A DNA stretch of 64,000 bases from JAGOUY01 sp964562155 (lineage in GTDB: Bacteria; Patescibacteriota; Patescibacteriia; 2-12-FULL-60-25): contig CAZLRU010000002.1 of the NCBI GenBank assembly GCA_964562155.1, positions 1-64,000 on the forward strand. Reading direction: 5' to 3'. Under the pieces are notes generated by a model, which saw nothing but the letters and a program-made list of their open reading frames with translations, ran no database searches and was not told the DNA's origin. The number at the start of each line of letters is the position of its first letter. Position 1 is the stretch's first letter. Below are positions 54,878 through 63,456 of this stretch, in pieces. The position numbers and the translations under genes were made by a program.

Positions 54878-54910
54878 AAGAACATCCTCCCGAGGGAGGA
54901 TGTTCTTTTG
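54878..54910 (-). terminator. Terminator of the ahcY operon
   Basis: A 13-bp stem (54878-54890 with 54895-54907) and four-base loop, 16 bases after the ahcY stop, T-rich on the outer side. Confidence 0.85.
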
Positions 54911-54923
54911 AAGGCGTCTCTTC

Positions 54924-56225
54924 TTAGTAACGATACTGGGTTGGCTTGTAGGGGCCGTGATGATGTACGCCCAGATATTCAGCTTGCTTTTCCGTCAGGG
55001 TTGTGAGTTTTACTCCGAGCTTGGCTAAATGGAGCCGTGCCACTTCTTCGTCTAATTCTTTTGGCAACATGTAGACCTTTCCTGATTCGTAGCGTCCATC
55101 GTTGGACCAGAGCGCAAGTTGCGCGAGCGTTTGATTCGTGAACGAAGTACTCATGACAAAGCTTGGGTGACCATGAGCGTTCCCAAGATTTACCAGGCGG
55201 CCTTCTGACAATAAAATGAGACACTTCCCATTTTTCCAGATGAATTTGTCGACTTGAGGCTTGATCGTTTCCCGTTTTATCTCTTTTTGCTCAAGAAGCC
55301 ACGCGACTGCGATTTCACTGTCGAAATGACCAATATTACAAACAATTGCTCCATCTTTCATGACGTTCATGTGATCACCCGTAATGACATCGCAACACCC
55401 GGTAGCCGTTACAAAAATATCGCCAATTGGAGCTGCGTCTTCCATCGTGACTACTTCGTAGCCTTCCATGGCTGCTTGCAGAGCGTTGATAGGATCAATC
55501 TCTGTGACCAGCACGCGCGCACCAAACCCATCCATGCTTTGGGCGCAACCCTTCCCTACATCGCCATAGCCGGCAACAACGACGACTTTGCCCGCGATCA
55601 TTGTATCCGTGGCGCGCTTGATCCCATCCGCCAAACTTTCACGGCATCCATATTTATTATCAAATTTGGATTTTGTGACGGAGTCGTTCACGTTGATCGC
55701 TGGAAGTTTAAGGGTCTTTTGCTCCATCATTTGGTAAAGACGATGAACGCCGGTGGTTGTTTCTTCGGAAACACCTTTAATCTCCGCCAACATTTCAGGA
55801 TGCTTTTCATGAACAAGGACCGTAAGATCCCCTCCGTCATCAAGCAGCATATTTGGTCCTTTTCCGTCCGCAAACTTCAAACTTTCTTCGACGCACCACC
55901 AGTACTCTTCTTCACTCTCCCCTTTCCACGCAAACACAGGGATCCCTGCAGCTGCGATAGCCGCAGCGGCGTGATCTTGCGTCGAAAAGATATTGCAGCT
56001 GCTCCAGCGCACCTCAGCCCCAAGCTCGACGAGCGTTTCGATCAGAACAGCCGTCTGAATCGTCATATGTAAACACCCAGCGATGCGCGCGCCGCTCAGG
56101 GGTTTAGTCTGACCGTGCTTTGCACGTAACGCCATGAGGCCGGGCATTTCTTTTTCCGCCAAGATAATTTCTTGACGACCCCAGGGAGCGAGCGAAATAT
56201 CAGCAACTTTGTAGGATTGAGACAT
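54924..56225 (-). CDS. ahcY: S-adenosylhomocysteine hydrolase
   Basis: 433 residues, standard length. NAD site GYGDVGKG at 219-226, substrate regions HMTIQTAVLIETL, NVNDSVTKSKFDN and GHPSFVMSTSF, and the C-terminal HHGPYKPTQYRY that reaches into the partner subunit. It splits SAH into adenosine and homocysteine, relieving methyltransferase inhibition. It follows a PfkB kinase gene by 12 bases; together they would remove both product and adenosine. Such genes are unusual in small CPR genomes, suggesting gain or retained methyl cycle. Confidence 0.97.
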   Translation of the reverse strand: MSQSYKVADISLAPWGRQEIILAEKEMPGLMALRAKHGQTKPLSGARIAGCLHMTIQTAVLIETLVELGAEVRWSSCNIFSTQDHAAAAIAAAGIPVFAWKGESEEEYWWCVEESLKFADGKGPNMLLDDGGDLTVLVHEKHPEMLAEIKGVSEETTTGVHRLYQMMEQKTLKLPAINVNDSVTKSKFDNKYGCRESLADGIKRATDTMIAGKVVVVAGYGDVGKGCAQSMDGFGARVLVTEIDPINALQAAMEGYEVVTMEDAAPIGDIFVTATGCCDVITGDHMNVMKDGAIVCNIGHFDSEIAVAWLLEQKEIKRETIKPQVDKFIWKNGKCLILLSEGRLVNLGNAHGHPSFVMSTSFTNQTLAQLALWSNDGRYESGKVYMLPKELDEEVARLHLAKLGVKLTTLTEKQAEYLGVHHHGPYKPTQYRY

Positions 56226-56237
56226 AGGATGGATACG

Positions 56238-57173
56238 TTATGATAAGTCTAGTGTTTCTTGGTAGGCGTTCTTGTATCTCTCGCAAAACGCTTCTTTGGT
56301 GAAGTTGTATGCTTGCGTCCCGTAGGTTTCAACCGCATATCCGGCGAGCACGCTACCCATTTGAGCACAGGTTTTTAGATCTTTCCCCTGTTCATAGCCC
56401 ACAAAGAACCCTGCTCGATAGGCGTCGCCCGCTCCGGTTGGGTCCACGCAAGCCGTGACCGCGCAGGCCGGAACATGGGTAGATTGACCATCGCTCGTTT
56501 CAATGCGTGAGCCTTCCGCTCCTAAGGTGGTGATAAAGAGCTCTACACTATTCAATAGATCTGTTTGCGTGTACCCCGTTCGATCCATCAGAAGCTTGAT
56601 CTCATAATCATTGCCGATCAGGGCCCAGGCATTCTTTATGCACGTGTGCAGCTCTTCCGGAGTAAATAACGTGAGTGCTTGCCCTGGATCAAAGACCGCC
56701 TTCATCCCCTCCTGCTTAGCGGTGCGCAGATGCTGAGACATGACACTGACAGGATTTGGACTAATAAGGGCGATCTTGGCATCCGTAGCGGCTATATCAG
56801 GCGTCTTTGCCAGTGGGCCCGGAAAAAACCCCGTGATCTGGTTATTCGCCTTATCCGTCATGATATAGGCGGCGGATGAGAGCATGCTTGGATCGCGATA
56901 GATCGAGGCGGTGCTCATGCCTAACTGCTCGAGTCGTGTAAGATATGGCTCCCCATCAGAACCCACGGCGGAGATAACCAAGGGATTCGCCCCAAGACTC
57001 CGCATCGCGTAGGCGATATTCCCTGCCGTGCCGCCCCAGCTTCGCTCAAGCCGTTCCACACCAAAACACACGCTTAATACGTGTAATTGGTCCGGGAGAA
57101 GATGATCTGCGAAGCGATCCGGTACATCTAGAATATAATCGTAGGCTAAAGAGCCTGAAACAAGGATAGACAT
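56238..57173 (-). CDS. PfkB family kinase, probable adenosine kinase
   Basis: 311 residues of the ribokinase/PfkB family: GGTAGNIAYAMRSLG at 47-61 and the anion-hole motif DPTGAGD at 244-250 with catalytic Asp250. PfkB members phosphorylate sugars or nucleosides. Lying 12 bases before ahcY, adenosine is the logical substrate, converting the SAH hydrolase product into AMP. Ribokinase activity is the main alternative. Confidence 0.85.
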   Translation of the reverse strand: MSILVSGSLAYDYILDVPDRFADHLLPDQLHVLSVCFGVERLERSWGGTAGNIAYAMRSLGANPLVISAVGSDGEPYLTRLEQLGMSTASIYRDPSMLSSAAYIMTDKANNQITGFFPGPLAKTPDIAATDAKIALISPNPVSVMSQHLRTAKQEGMKAVFDPGQALTLFTPEELHTCIKNAWALIGNDYEIKLLMDRTGYTQTDLLNSVELFITTLGAEGSRIETSDGQSTHVPACAVTACVDPTGAGDAYRAGFFVGYEQGKDLKTCAQMGSVLAGYAVETYGTQAYNFTKEAFCERYKNAYQETLDLS

Positions 57174-57212
57174 TGGCGAGTAGCTTAATGAGACCGCGGG
57201 AATAGATCAAGC

Positions 57213-57242
57213 TAAACGCCCTCCACCATGAGGCAGAGGGCG
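57213..57242 (-). terminator. Possible terminator after marR
   Basis: Stem CGCCCTC with GAGGGCG, 12-base loop, then TTTAG on minus. It lies between marR and the pfkB-ahcY pair, which would then have its own promoter. Confidence 0.45.
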
Positions 57243-57266
57243 CGAGCACTGAGAACCGTGTATGTA

Positions 57267-57704
57267 TTAGATCTTGCCTAAGTGCTGAACAATTTTATCC
57301 TGGATAGCTTGAAGCGCTTGAAGATCCCGTTCTGTTAACGGTGCAAATAGCTCCGCTAAAATATTCATACAGTGCTTTTTTGATAGTAACAAGGTCTTTT
57401 TCCCATTGGCCGTGACAGATAACCGTGTTTTGCGCCGATCCTGATCGTCGTCTTTTCTTAGCACTAATCCATCTGATACAAGGCTATTAACGAGTTGAGT
57501 CGCGGCGCTTGAGGTCATCCGAAACCGCTCGACGAGGTCTTTGATGGTTTCTACTTCTCGATGTGCGATCGCAAACAAGATCCCCATGCGTGTGTGGGTT
57601 GGCAGACCAGATGGAACAGGTTCGCGACGCTGACGACGAACCTTCCAACGCGTGATGGCGTCCATGGTCTGAAACAAATGGTCGAGCTGTTCTTGGCGAT
57701 TCAT
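57267..57704 (-). CDS. MarR family transcription regulator
   Basis: 145 residues, winged helix: recognition helix region MTSSAATQLVNSLVSDGLV and wing DDQDRRKTRLSVTANG. MarR proteins are dimers that release DNA on ligand binding. Divergent from the CDP-alcohol transferase gene; a promoter and palindrome lie in the shared 169-base interval. Confidence 0.92.
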   Translation of the reverse strand: MNRQEQLDHLFQTMDAITRWKVRRQRREPVPSGLPTHTRMGILFAIAHREVETIKDLVERFRMTSSAATQLVNSLVSDGLVLRKDDDQDRRKTRLSVTANGKKTLLLSKKHCMNILAELFAPLTERDLQALQAIQDKIVQHLGKI

Positions 57705-57767
57705 AAAAAGAAACGGGAACCGGCATCCTCAGCCAGTACGAGAGAAGAGGTGCAAGAGCTTTGCTAA

Positions 57768-57813
57768 ATAGGTAAGTACCTTATAGATTAAGACCGCTTT
57801 TATATCATGTCAA
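57768..57813 (-). promoter_or_regulatory. marR promoter with likely operator
   Basis: On minus: TTGACA (57813-57808), 17-base spacer, TAATCT (57790-57785), followed at once by an imperfect palindrome (57768-57784, arms TACCTTAT and ATAGGTA). A MarR dimer bound there would block its own transcription. Confidence 0.45.
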
Positions 57814-57873
57814 GACAGATGCTTGTCTGAACATCTCAGACGTGTTTTTATTTGTCTGGAGGGAGAAAACGCC

Positions 57874-58434
57874 ATGGAAGGAACTGCCTCGGCTACGCGT
57901 CCCGATTTCTGGTGGGTGCCCAACTGGGTTACCCCCAATCACCTGACGATCCTACGAGCGCTGCTCGTCGTGCCTGTCATCCTGATCGCTCAACCTCATC
58001 CGTGGACGGCCGTCCTCATCCTGATCGCCTCTTCTGCCTGCGATTACTACGATGGAAAGCTGGCGCGGGCACGGGGACAGAACTCGAAGCTGGGGGATGT
58101 TCTGGACCCTATCGCCGACAAGATTTTCGTTCTCGGAACGATGTGGTGGGCGTGTCGAGCCGGGATTCATCCCTGCTTCCTCTATCTGATCACAGGGATC
58201 GAGGCATCCCTGCTTCTCCTGCGTCCGATCGAGCTGCTGCTCAAGGTCAAGGCAAGCGCCAACCTGTGGGGCAAGATCAAGACATGGGTTGAGAGCTTCG
58301 CGCTCGCCTTCGTCCTGACGCAGACCCCGTTCTTCCTGCGACTCGCTCCCTTCGTGTTCGCCGCCGCCACTGGCTTCGGGGTCGCGTCCCTTTGCTGTCA
58401 CCTGCGTGATACATACCGCTCCTTCAAACGCTAA
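57874..58434 (+). CDS. CDP-alcohol phosphatidyltransferase (PgsA-like)
   Basis: 186 residues from ATG 57874, chosen for the GGAGGGAG site before it. The full family signature is present: DYYDGKLARARGQNSKLGD with the following DPIAD, giving the D-x2-DG-x2-AR...G-x3-D-x3-D pattern. About six membrane helices. It joins a CDP-linked lipid with an alcohol; phosphatidylglycerophosphate synthase is the likely role. GC-rich, divergent from marR. A weak stem-loop follows near 58450. Confidence 0.88.
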   Translation: MEGTASATRPDFWWVPNWVTPNHLTILRALLVVPVILIAQPHPWTAVLILIASSACDYYDGKLARARGQNSKLGDVLDPIADKIFVLGTMWWACRAGIHPCFLYLITGIEASLLLLRPIELLLKVKASANLWGKIKTWVESFALAFVLTQTPFFLRLAPFVFAAATGFGVASLCCHLRDTYRSFKR

Positions 58435-58503
58435 CATCATGATGCTCCTCAACTCAACGTCTCCTCAGGGAGCGTTTTTACGTTTTACTATAATAAAATA
58501 AGA

Positions 58504-58531
58504 GCTCGCTTAAGATGAGGTATAAGCAAGC
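58504..58531 (-). terminator. Terminator of the Cys-rich lipoprotein gene
   Basis: A 9-bp stem with one wobble pair (58504-58512 with 58523-58531), then TCTTATTTT on minus, right after the stop at 58538. Confidence 0.6.
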
Positions 58532-58537
58532 TTTCGT

Positions 58538-58855
58538 TCAGTACGGCCCGCAGGAAGCGTACAACTCGGCCGTCGTCATGCGCGGCAAGATGGTTGCTCC
58601 CAAACAAGAAATGTAGGGAAAGTTCAAACGAGGACTCGGCGGCAAACTGCCTACGTAAATCATCAAGGGTTCGCCAGGGCAGCGACAGAAATCACTCGAA
58701 CAAGAGCAGTACTGGAGATCCCGGTTGGCCGGGTATGCCCGCGTGCCGGAGAACGGGTCGTGTGTTTCGTAGTAAACCGGGCCGCAGTCAGCCAGTCCTA
58801 CCAAGAACAGGCACACCGCAGCGCGGATGATGAACAGCGTAACTCCCCTCTTCAT
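58538..58855 (-). CDS. Small Cys-rich lipoprotein
   Basis: 105 residues: signal helix (about 5-22) with a GLADC lipobox (Cys24), then a short mature part with seven more cysteines (YCSCSSDFCRCPG and others) and many prolines. A AGAGGGG site lies five bases before the ATG. Unknown function; the clustered cysteines suggest disulphides or metal binding outside the membrane. Confidence 0.65.
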   Translation of the reverse strand: MKRGVTLFIIRAAVCLFLVGLADCGPVYYETHDPFSGTRAYPANRDLQYCSCSSDFCRCPGEPLMIYVGSLPPSPRLNFPYISCLGATILPRMTTAELYASCGPY

Positions 58856-58932
58856 GATAGCCCCTCTTTCCGAGCCCGAGCTCTGTCATCGTCTTACCAC
58901 AATAATAAAAAAATACAAGGGGACGAGACGTG

Positions 58933-59589
58933 CTACGGATGCGTTTCCTGAAGATATTTTTCAAAACGATTGGCTACTTGATAGCCGATCACACTCCCAA
59001 TCAATGCTCCCGCAATGAATTCGGAAAACCAATGAATACTGATTGAAACGCCAAGCCCTATGTATAGGGCGTACCATTTAGGCAAAAAAGCGACTCGACC
59101 ATGATGACGTAACCTCCCCCACACAACCATCATCGCAAAGGCGATTGTTGTATGTGATGAGGGCCAGCCCCAAAATGCGCCGCCACGAAAAAATCCAAAA
59201 CGAAACTGACGGCTGATGTCGATCGTTGTATGAATCAGATCCGGTTGCAAGCGACCGGTGAATACTTTGTACGTGCTAGAAATCAAGAAACCGAGCAAGA
59301 CCGCTTGACCCATGGCCCAGGCTATTGCCATCAGGCGCTTATTTTTCTTCAGATATCCCACCAAAAGAACCGCCAATGGAAAAAGGATGGGAATAATCCC
59401 TCCAAGAATAATGGCCGGGAAGAAGAACTTCTGGAGCGTTGGCTGACGCGTCGCGAGAAAATAATACCAATCTATTCCTGATACCACGATGAGAAACGTA
59501 AGGAGGAACGCGATGAGCTGTGTCACTAGGCTCCAGCCACGAAAGCAACGAAGGATGGTTTGGCGAATATCAAGAAAGAAGAGGAACAT
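58933..59589 (-). CDS. PAP2 family phosphatase
   Basis: 218 residues, six membrane helices. Family motifs: KVFTGRLQP, GWPSSHT and the late HWFSEFIAG, giving the Lys-Arg, Ser-His and His residues of lipid phosphatases. It dephosphorylates undecaprenyl or phosphatidylglycerol phosphates at the outer face. Gap of 28 bases from the VanX-like gene upstream; both point to wall or lipid turnover. Confidence 0.9.
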   Translation of the reverse strand: MFLFFLDIRQTILRCFRGWSLVTQLIAFLLTFLIVVSGIDWYYFLATRQPTLQKFFFPAIILGGIIPILFPLAVLLVGYLKKNKRLMAIAWAMGQAVLLGFLISSTYKVFTGRLQPDLIHTTIDISRQFRFGFFRGGAFWGWPSSHTTIAFAMMVVWGRLRHHGRVAFLPKWYALYIGLGVSISIHWFSEFIAGALIGSVIGYQVANRFEKYLQETHP

Positions 59590-59617
59590 GGTTCAACCAT
59601 ATACGAAAATCTACCTT

Positions 59618-60313
59618 TTAGGGAAGGGACGAGTGATCGTCCAATTTTAGCTTAATGCTGTCATAGATAGCCTCTTTTTTGTCATAATACTTGGCCCATT
59701 CTCTATCGCCGTAGGAAAAGTGCCACCACTCGCCATCGAAGGGCGCAAAACCTTCTCGCATGAGCAGTCTGCGTAGCAGCCAACGATTCTCTCGTGTTTC
59801 TGAACTAATTGATGGAAAAAATGTCCAGATCTTTTTCCCTTGAGAGAAGTCTGCAATAGATGTTCCCATATCCAATTCTTTTTCCATCTCATCCACGATG
59901 GTAATATCAATCGCCCCTCCCGTCGGATGTCCGGCAACGTCAGGGGATGCGCTCAACAAGTGAGCTCGATCACGTAGTTCATTTTTACTTAGACACGGGT
60001 TGGAGAGCCTAAGCTCATTTTTTCGTACTTCAAAGTATCTCGTCTGCACCTCGGGATGTCGATAGGCGTAGACAATCTTAAAGCGCCAACCGGGGTTCTC
60101 TTTTTTTAGCATCGTGATTGCATTCTGTAACCTTTTCACAACCCCTTCGCGTAAGAAAAAACGATTTCCCACATAGGGAATCATGTCTTGTTTTTGATAT
60201 TCGCAGACAATATCAGGTAAACATCTTTCCACTTCTAATAGTGGTTCTTGATTGTCATAGACAGGAACCGTTGTGAGATCTATGTATTGTAAAATGGGTT
60301 TATTCATATACAT
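59618..60313 (-). CDS. M15 D-Ala-D-Ala dipeptidase (VanX/DdpX-like)
   Basis: 231 residues. Zinc motifs GHPTGGAID (His129, Asp136) and GEWWHF (Glu195, His198), the typical pair of D-Ala-D-Ala dipeptidases; RHPEVQTRYFE supplies the transition-state arginine. No signal peptide, so it probably acts in the cytoplasm on free D-Ala-D-Ala, a wall precursor recycling role, not vancomycin resistance, since vanHA genes are absent. ATG 60307 is an alternative start. Confidence 0.88.
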   Translation of the reverse strand: MYMNKPILQYIDLTTVPVYDNQEPLLEVERCLPDIVCEYQKQDMIPYVGNRFFLREGVVKRLQNAITMLKKENPGWRFKIVYAYRHPEVQTRYFEVRKNELRLSNPCLSKNELRDRAHLLSASPDVAGHPTGGAIDITIVDEMEKELDMGTSIADFSQGKKIWTFFPSISSETRENRWLLRRLLMREGFAPFDGEWWHFSYGDREWAKYYDKKEAIYDSIKLKLDDHSSLP

Positions 60314-60364
60314 GGGGAAGACGAGGGTGATAGAGATAAACGGCGCTCTACCACCCTGAGAAGT

Positions 60365-60916
60365 TCAGGGAATTTCTCCCCAAAGAAAGATGCGTTGCGT
60401 ACTGGCGGTTACGACTCCATCCAGCGAGACATCCTGAGTGAACGCCGTACGCTTTGCCCCGAGACGTTCATACAGACGCTGCGAGTTCGAGCCGCTTGCT
60501 GCCGTTCGCAGGAGGTAGAAGCGGAAGCCTCGCTCCTTCGCCCAGCGAAACCGTGCTCGAATCAGCGCTTCGCCGAGCCCCTTCTGGCGTTCCTCCGTCA
60601 GTACCGCGAGTTCGGACATGTAGATGCCCTCACGCGGATCGAACGGAAGCTCCTGCGTGAGCAGAAACGCACGGATGCTCGGTTCCGTGGGAGCGAGGAT
60701 GGCGTGGCAGCAGGCGAGGCCGATTACCTGCGGCGCTTCAGCCACGATCACGCACTCGGGGATGTGAGGTGTCCAGACATCCTGTCGGATGCCATCATCC
60801 GTGTACTCCTCGAAATACGGCGGGCCACCGAAGGCTTCCCTGTAGACAGCGGCGAAGCCTGCGAAGGCCGGGTCACTGACCTGTTCGATGCGACGAAACA
60901 CGATTTCATTCTTCAC
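60365..60916 (-). CDS. GNAT family N-acetyltransferase
   Basis: 183 residues from a GTG at 60916 preceded by GGAGGTGATT, an almost perfect Shine-Dalgarno sited inside the upstream gene. Motif RQKGLGEALIRARFRWAKE binds acetyl-CoA; SNSQRLYERLG closes the fold. Its start overlaps the racemase stop by 11 bases, so translation is coupled. Substrate unknown; the racemase product is a candidate. Confidence 0.88.
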   Translation of the reverse strand: MKNEIVFRRIEQVSDPAFAGFAAVYREAFGGPPYFEEYTDDGIRQDVWTPHIPECVIVAEAPQVIGLACCHAILAPTEPSIRAFLLTQELPFDPREGIYMSELAVLTEERQKGLGEALIRARFRWAKERGFRFYLLRTAASGSNSQRLYERLGAKRTAFTQDVSLDGVVTASTQRIFLWGEIP

Positions 60917-61664
60917 GAATCACCTCCATTCGACTTTGAAGAGACACTTGAATTCCTTCACGCCTGACCTCGATCGCTTCACCCGAGGGTTGCGTGATCG
61001 TGTTTTTACCCGTCACGACACCGGCAGCGATGCTGCCCGAACCGCAGGAGGTCTCGTAGAAGAACGAATCGATCGCCCTCACCCAGACCACCGGGTGAAG
61101 GGTGACGCGATCAGTCGACTGTTCGACCCAGCACACGCCGACCGCTCCCCGATCCGAGAGACCGAAGCGACAGGTCAGAGCGCGGTGCTGAGCTTCATAA
61201 TCCGAAGGGAGAGCTCCCTCGATCACGATGTGGATGATTCCTCCCAGATCGACGATCTGGAGTTCACTGTCCGTGTTTTGTTCACGGCGCACCTCGACCG
61301 GCAGACGGTCGAAGGCGCAGGTTACATTCGCAATCCTATCGTTCTCCCACCGCACAAAAGAACGAACATTGCCCGTGTAGCCCGACATCTGAAACGCGCC
61401 CTCTTCTGCACCCGTGAAACGGGAGAGGAGCATCGCCGCCGCACGTGCAGCGTTTCCACAGAACTCTCCGCCACTCATTTCGAAGCGACCTTCTGCGGGG
61501 ATCAGAAACCCGGCCTGTTCGACTCCGAGAGCAGCAGTTTCATTCATGAGGTTTCCGCCCTGCTCCGCATACCAGCTAGAAGGCTTGGTGTTGGGCAGAA
61601 TACGGATAGCCGTCGGGTTTCCCCCTGCGGCAGCGATGATGTAGAGAGAAGAGGCGTCGTTCAT
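60906..61664 (-). CDS. DapF-fold amino-acid racemase/epimerase
   Basis: 252 residues from ATG 61664 (AAGGA before it). It aligns with diaminopimelate epimerase across its length: GGNPTAI near 14-20, the first catalytic Cys69 in GGEFCGNAARAAA, GGIIHIVIEG where DapF has its GNPHxV strand, and Cys207 in ETSCGSGSIAAG. Both cysteines and the Glu are kept but several substrate residues differ (GIIH instead of GNPH), so the substrate may not be diaminopimelate. GC-rich, first of a two-gene operon. Confidence 0.8.
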   Translation of the reverse strand: MNDASSLYIIAAAGGNPTAIRILPNTKPSSWYAEQGGNLMNETAALGVEQAGFLIPAEGRFEMSGGEFCGNAARAAAMLLSRFTGAEEGAFQMSGYTGNVRSFVRWENDRIANVTCAFDRLPVEVRREQNTDSELQIVDLGGIIHIVIEGALPSDYEAQHRALTCRFGLSDRGAVGVCWVEQSTDRVTLHPVVWVRAIDSFFYETSCGSGSIAAGVVTGKNTITQPSGEAIEVRREGIQVSLQSRMEVIREE

Positions 61665-61781
61665 AGTCGTATCCTTGGCGTAGAGTCCAGTTGATTCTGG
61701 AACTCCTTCAAATCCTTTTATGCAATTCGAAACACGAGAGGGCTTGAAGGAGTCCCCGAACAACTGTATGAGAGCGAGGTC

Positions 61782-63068
61782 TTAGCTGACCTGATTTAGC
61801 TTCTTGAGGTAGGTAATGAGGGCACTTATGGCTACGGTCTCCTGAGCTCCTGACTTGAGACTGCGTACGAGTACTTTCCGCTCTTTTAGCTCATCTGGTG
61901 CGAGGAGTATTACAGTTGCTATATTCTTCTTTTGAGCGAGCTTTAATTGGGGAGAGAATCCATATGGCGGGAAGCTGGTTGCCGTAGCGATCTCATTTTT
62001 TCGTAACAGCGCAACGATGTTCGTTTGTTCTTGAACTTCTGCCTCCGAAAATGGAATCACCATAACGGTTGTAGCTTCTGCATTTTCTACTTCTTTATTC
62101 TGCGTACATAACAACTCTTCTAACGATACGTCGCTTACTCCAAATCCAACGCCTGATACAGGTGATCCGCCGAGTGCTTCGACAAGTCCATCGTATCGGC
62201 CGCCGCCGAAGATCGCGCGCCGGAATTGACCAGACATCTCGTAGACTTCAAAGACGATCCCTGTGTAATAGATGAAGCCTCGGATAATGGTAGGATCGAT
62301 TTTCACGTTATCTTGCCAACCAAGAGCCGCTAATTGTCTTTGCGTTTCACAAAGACGAGCAGCTTTTTCATCTGCACTTAATGTTTCTGGCGACAGACTG
62401 AGTTTTTGAATCAGGACATCGGCAGATTTGGTCGAGCTAAGTTCAACGAGACGAGTACGGAATACTTCCGGCTCAAGCTTGTCTTTCTCATCAAGTAGAG
62501 ATAAGACGTTCGCTTGGTTCTCAGGAGTGATCCCAGCATCCGTTAGCCAGCCTTCTAACAGACGGCGATCATTGAGGCGTATCTCAATACGAGACATATC
62601 AATCGCAAGGTCACGAATCATTGATAGAGCAAGATCAACTACTTCGACATCTGCTTCAATGCTATCTGAGCCAATGAGGTCGATGTTCGCCTGCAAGAAG
62701 TTACGTAGCCGTCCCTTTTGTGGACGTTCGTAACGCCAGCACTCGGGGAAGGAGTACCAACGGAGAATAGACGGAAGCTCGCGTTGTTTCGCAGCGATCA
62801 TACGCGCGATTGAAGGGGTCATTTCTGGTCGTACAACGATCCGATCACCTCCACGATCTTCGAAAACGTAGGACTGTCGTTCAATAATCTCTGGGCTCGA
62901 TTTAGCTGCGTACAGATCGAATGATTCAAGGAGCGGAGCATCGTATTCGTCATAGCCATACAGTTCGATGGTCTTGCGGAGGCTGTTCAACATCGAGCGG
63001 CGTTTACGCATGTCCTCTGGATAAAAGTCGCGTGTGCCCTTGAGGGCTGACACAAGTTTGTTTTTCAT
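61782..63068 (-). CDS. hisS: Histidyl-tRNA synthetase
   Basis: 428 residues, class II. Motif 1 region KGTRDFYPEDMRKR, motif 2 FPECWRYERPQKGRLRNF, HisA-type motif RGFIYYTGIVFEVYE and the motif 3 region FGGGRYDGLVEALGG, then an anticodon-binding domain. The motif 2 loop reads RNFLQ where REFHQ or REFxQ is usual. Single gene after a terminator at 63099-63125. Confidence 0.96.
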   Translation of the reverse strand: MKNKLVSALKGTRDFYPEDMRKRRSMLNSLRKTIELYGYDEYDAPLLESFDLYAAKSSPEIIERQSYVFEDRGGDRIVVRPEMTPSIARMIAAKQRELPSILRWYSFPECWRYERPQKGRLRNFLQANIDLIGSDSIEADVEVVDLALSMIRDLAIDMSRIEIRLNDRRLLEGWLTDAGITPENQANVLSLLDEKDKLEPEVFRTRLVELSSTKSADVLIQKLSLSPETLSADEKAARLCETQRQLAALGWQDNVKIDPTIIRGFIYYTGIVFEVYEMSGQFRRAIFGGGRYDGLVEALGGSPVSGVGFGVSDVSLEELLCTQNKEVENAEATTVMVIPFSEAEVQEQTNIVALLRKNEIATATSFPPYGFSPQLKLAQKKNIATVILLAPDELKERKVLVRSLKSGAQETVAISALITYLKKLNQVS

Positions 63069-63098
63069 AGTGAGAAATTAAGAAATGAGAGAATAAAG

Positions 63099-63125
63099 AA
63101 ACACCCCTCGCGGAGAAGGGTGTTT
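63099..63125 (-). terminator. Terminator between the TrpR-like gene and hisS
   Basis: Stem AAACACCC with GGGTGTTT, 11-base loop, T-rich tail on minus. It ends the regulator transcript before hisS. Confidence 0.7.
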
Positions 63126-63143
63126 ATTGGATCGTAACAATCC

Positions 63144-63455
63144 TTAAGCAAGCCGCTTCTCTCCAGAGGGGCGCGTATGATGCAACCGGTCAAGCACGAG
63201 GCGATAGCCGCCCATGCCCTGGCGCAACCAACGTGAAATACGGGCAACCGTGGTTGAACTTAGCCCGGTTTTATCTTGGATTGTTGTATACGAAAGCTCT
63301 TCATCCAGCATCCGCGCCACCTGCCAGCGTTTGGAAAACTCTTCAATCTCCTCCTCTGTCAGAAGATCGCGAAAAAACCGTTTGGCTTCTGCCAAGGTTT
63401 TTAGGCTCAAAATCGCTGCGTACAGCTCTTCTGAACGAGGTGCGTCAGATTTCAT
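63144..63455 (-). CDS. TrpR/YerC-YecD family regulator
   Basis: 103 residues from ATG 63455. Reads ELYAAILSLKTLAEAKRFFRDLLT, then a helix-turn-helix (SYTTIQDKTGLSSTTVARISRWL), the pattern of the YerC/YecD branch of the Trp repressor family. Its ligand is unknown. A perfect 12-bp inverted repeat ends two bases before the start codon and may be its operator. Confidence 0.88.
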   Translation of the reverse strand: MKSDAPRSEELYAAILSLKTLAEAKRFFRDLLTEEEIEEFSKRWQVARMLDEELSYTTIQDKTGLSSTTVARISRWLRQGMGGYRLVLDRLHHTRPSGEKRLA

Positions 63456-63456
63456 A

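Noticed and set aside
59618..60313. Vancomycin resistance locus
   Set aside because: Only the VanX-like peptidase is present; vanH, vanA and a two-component system are absent.
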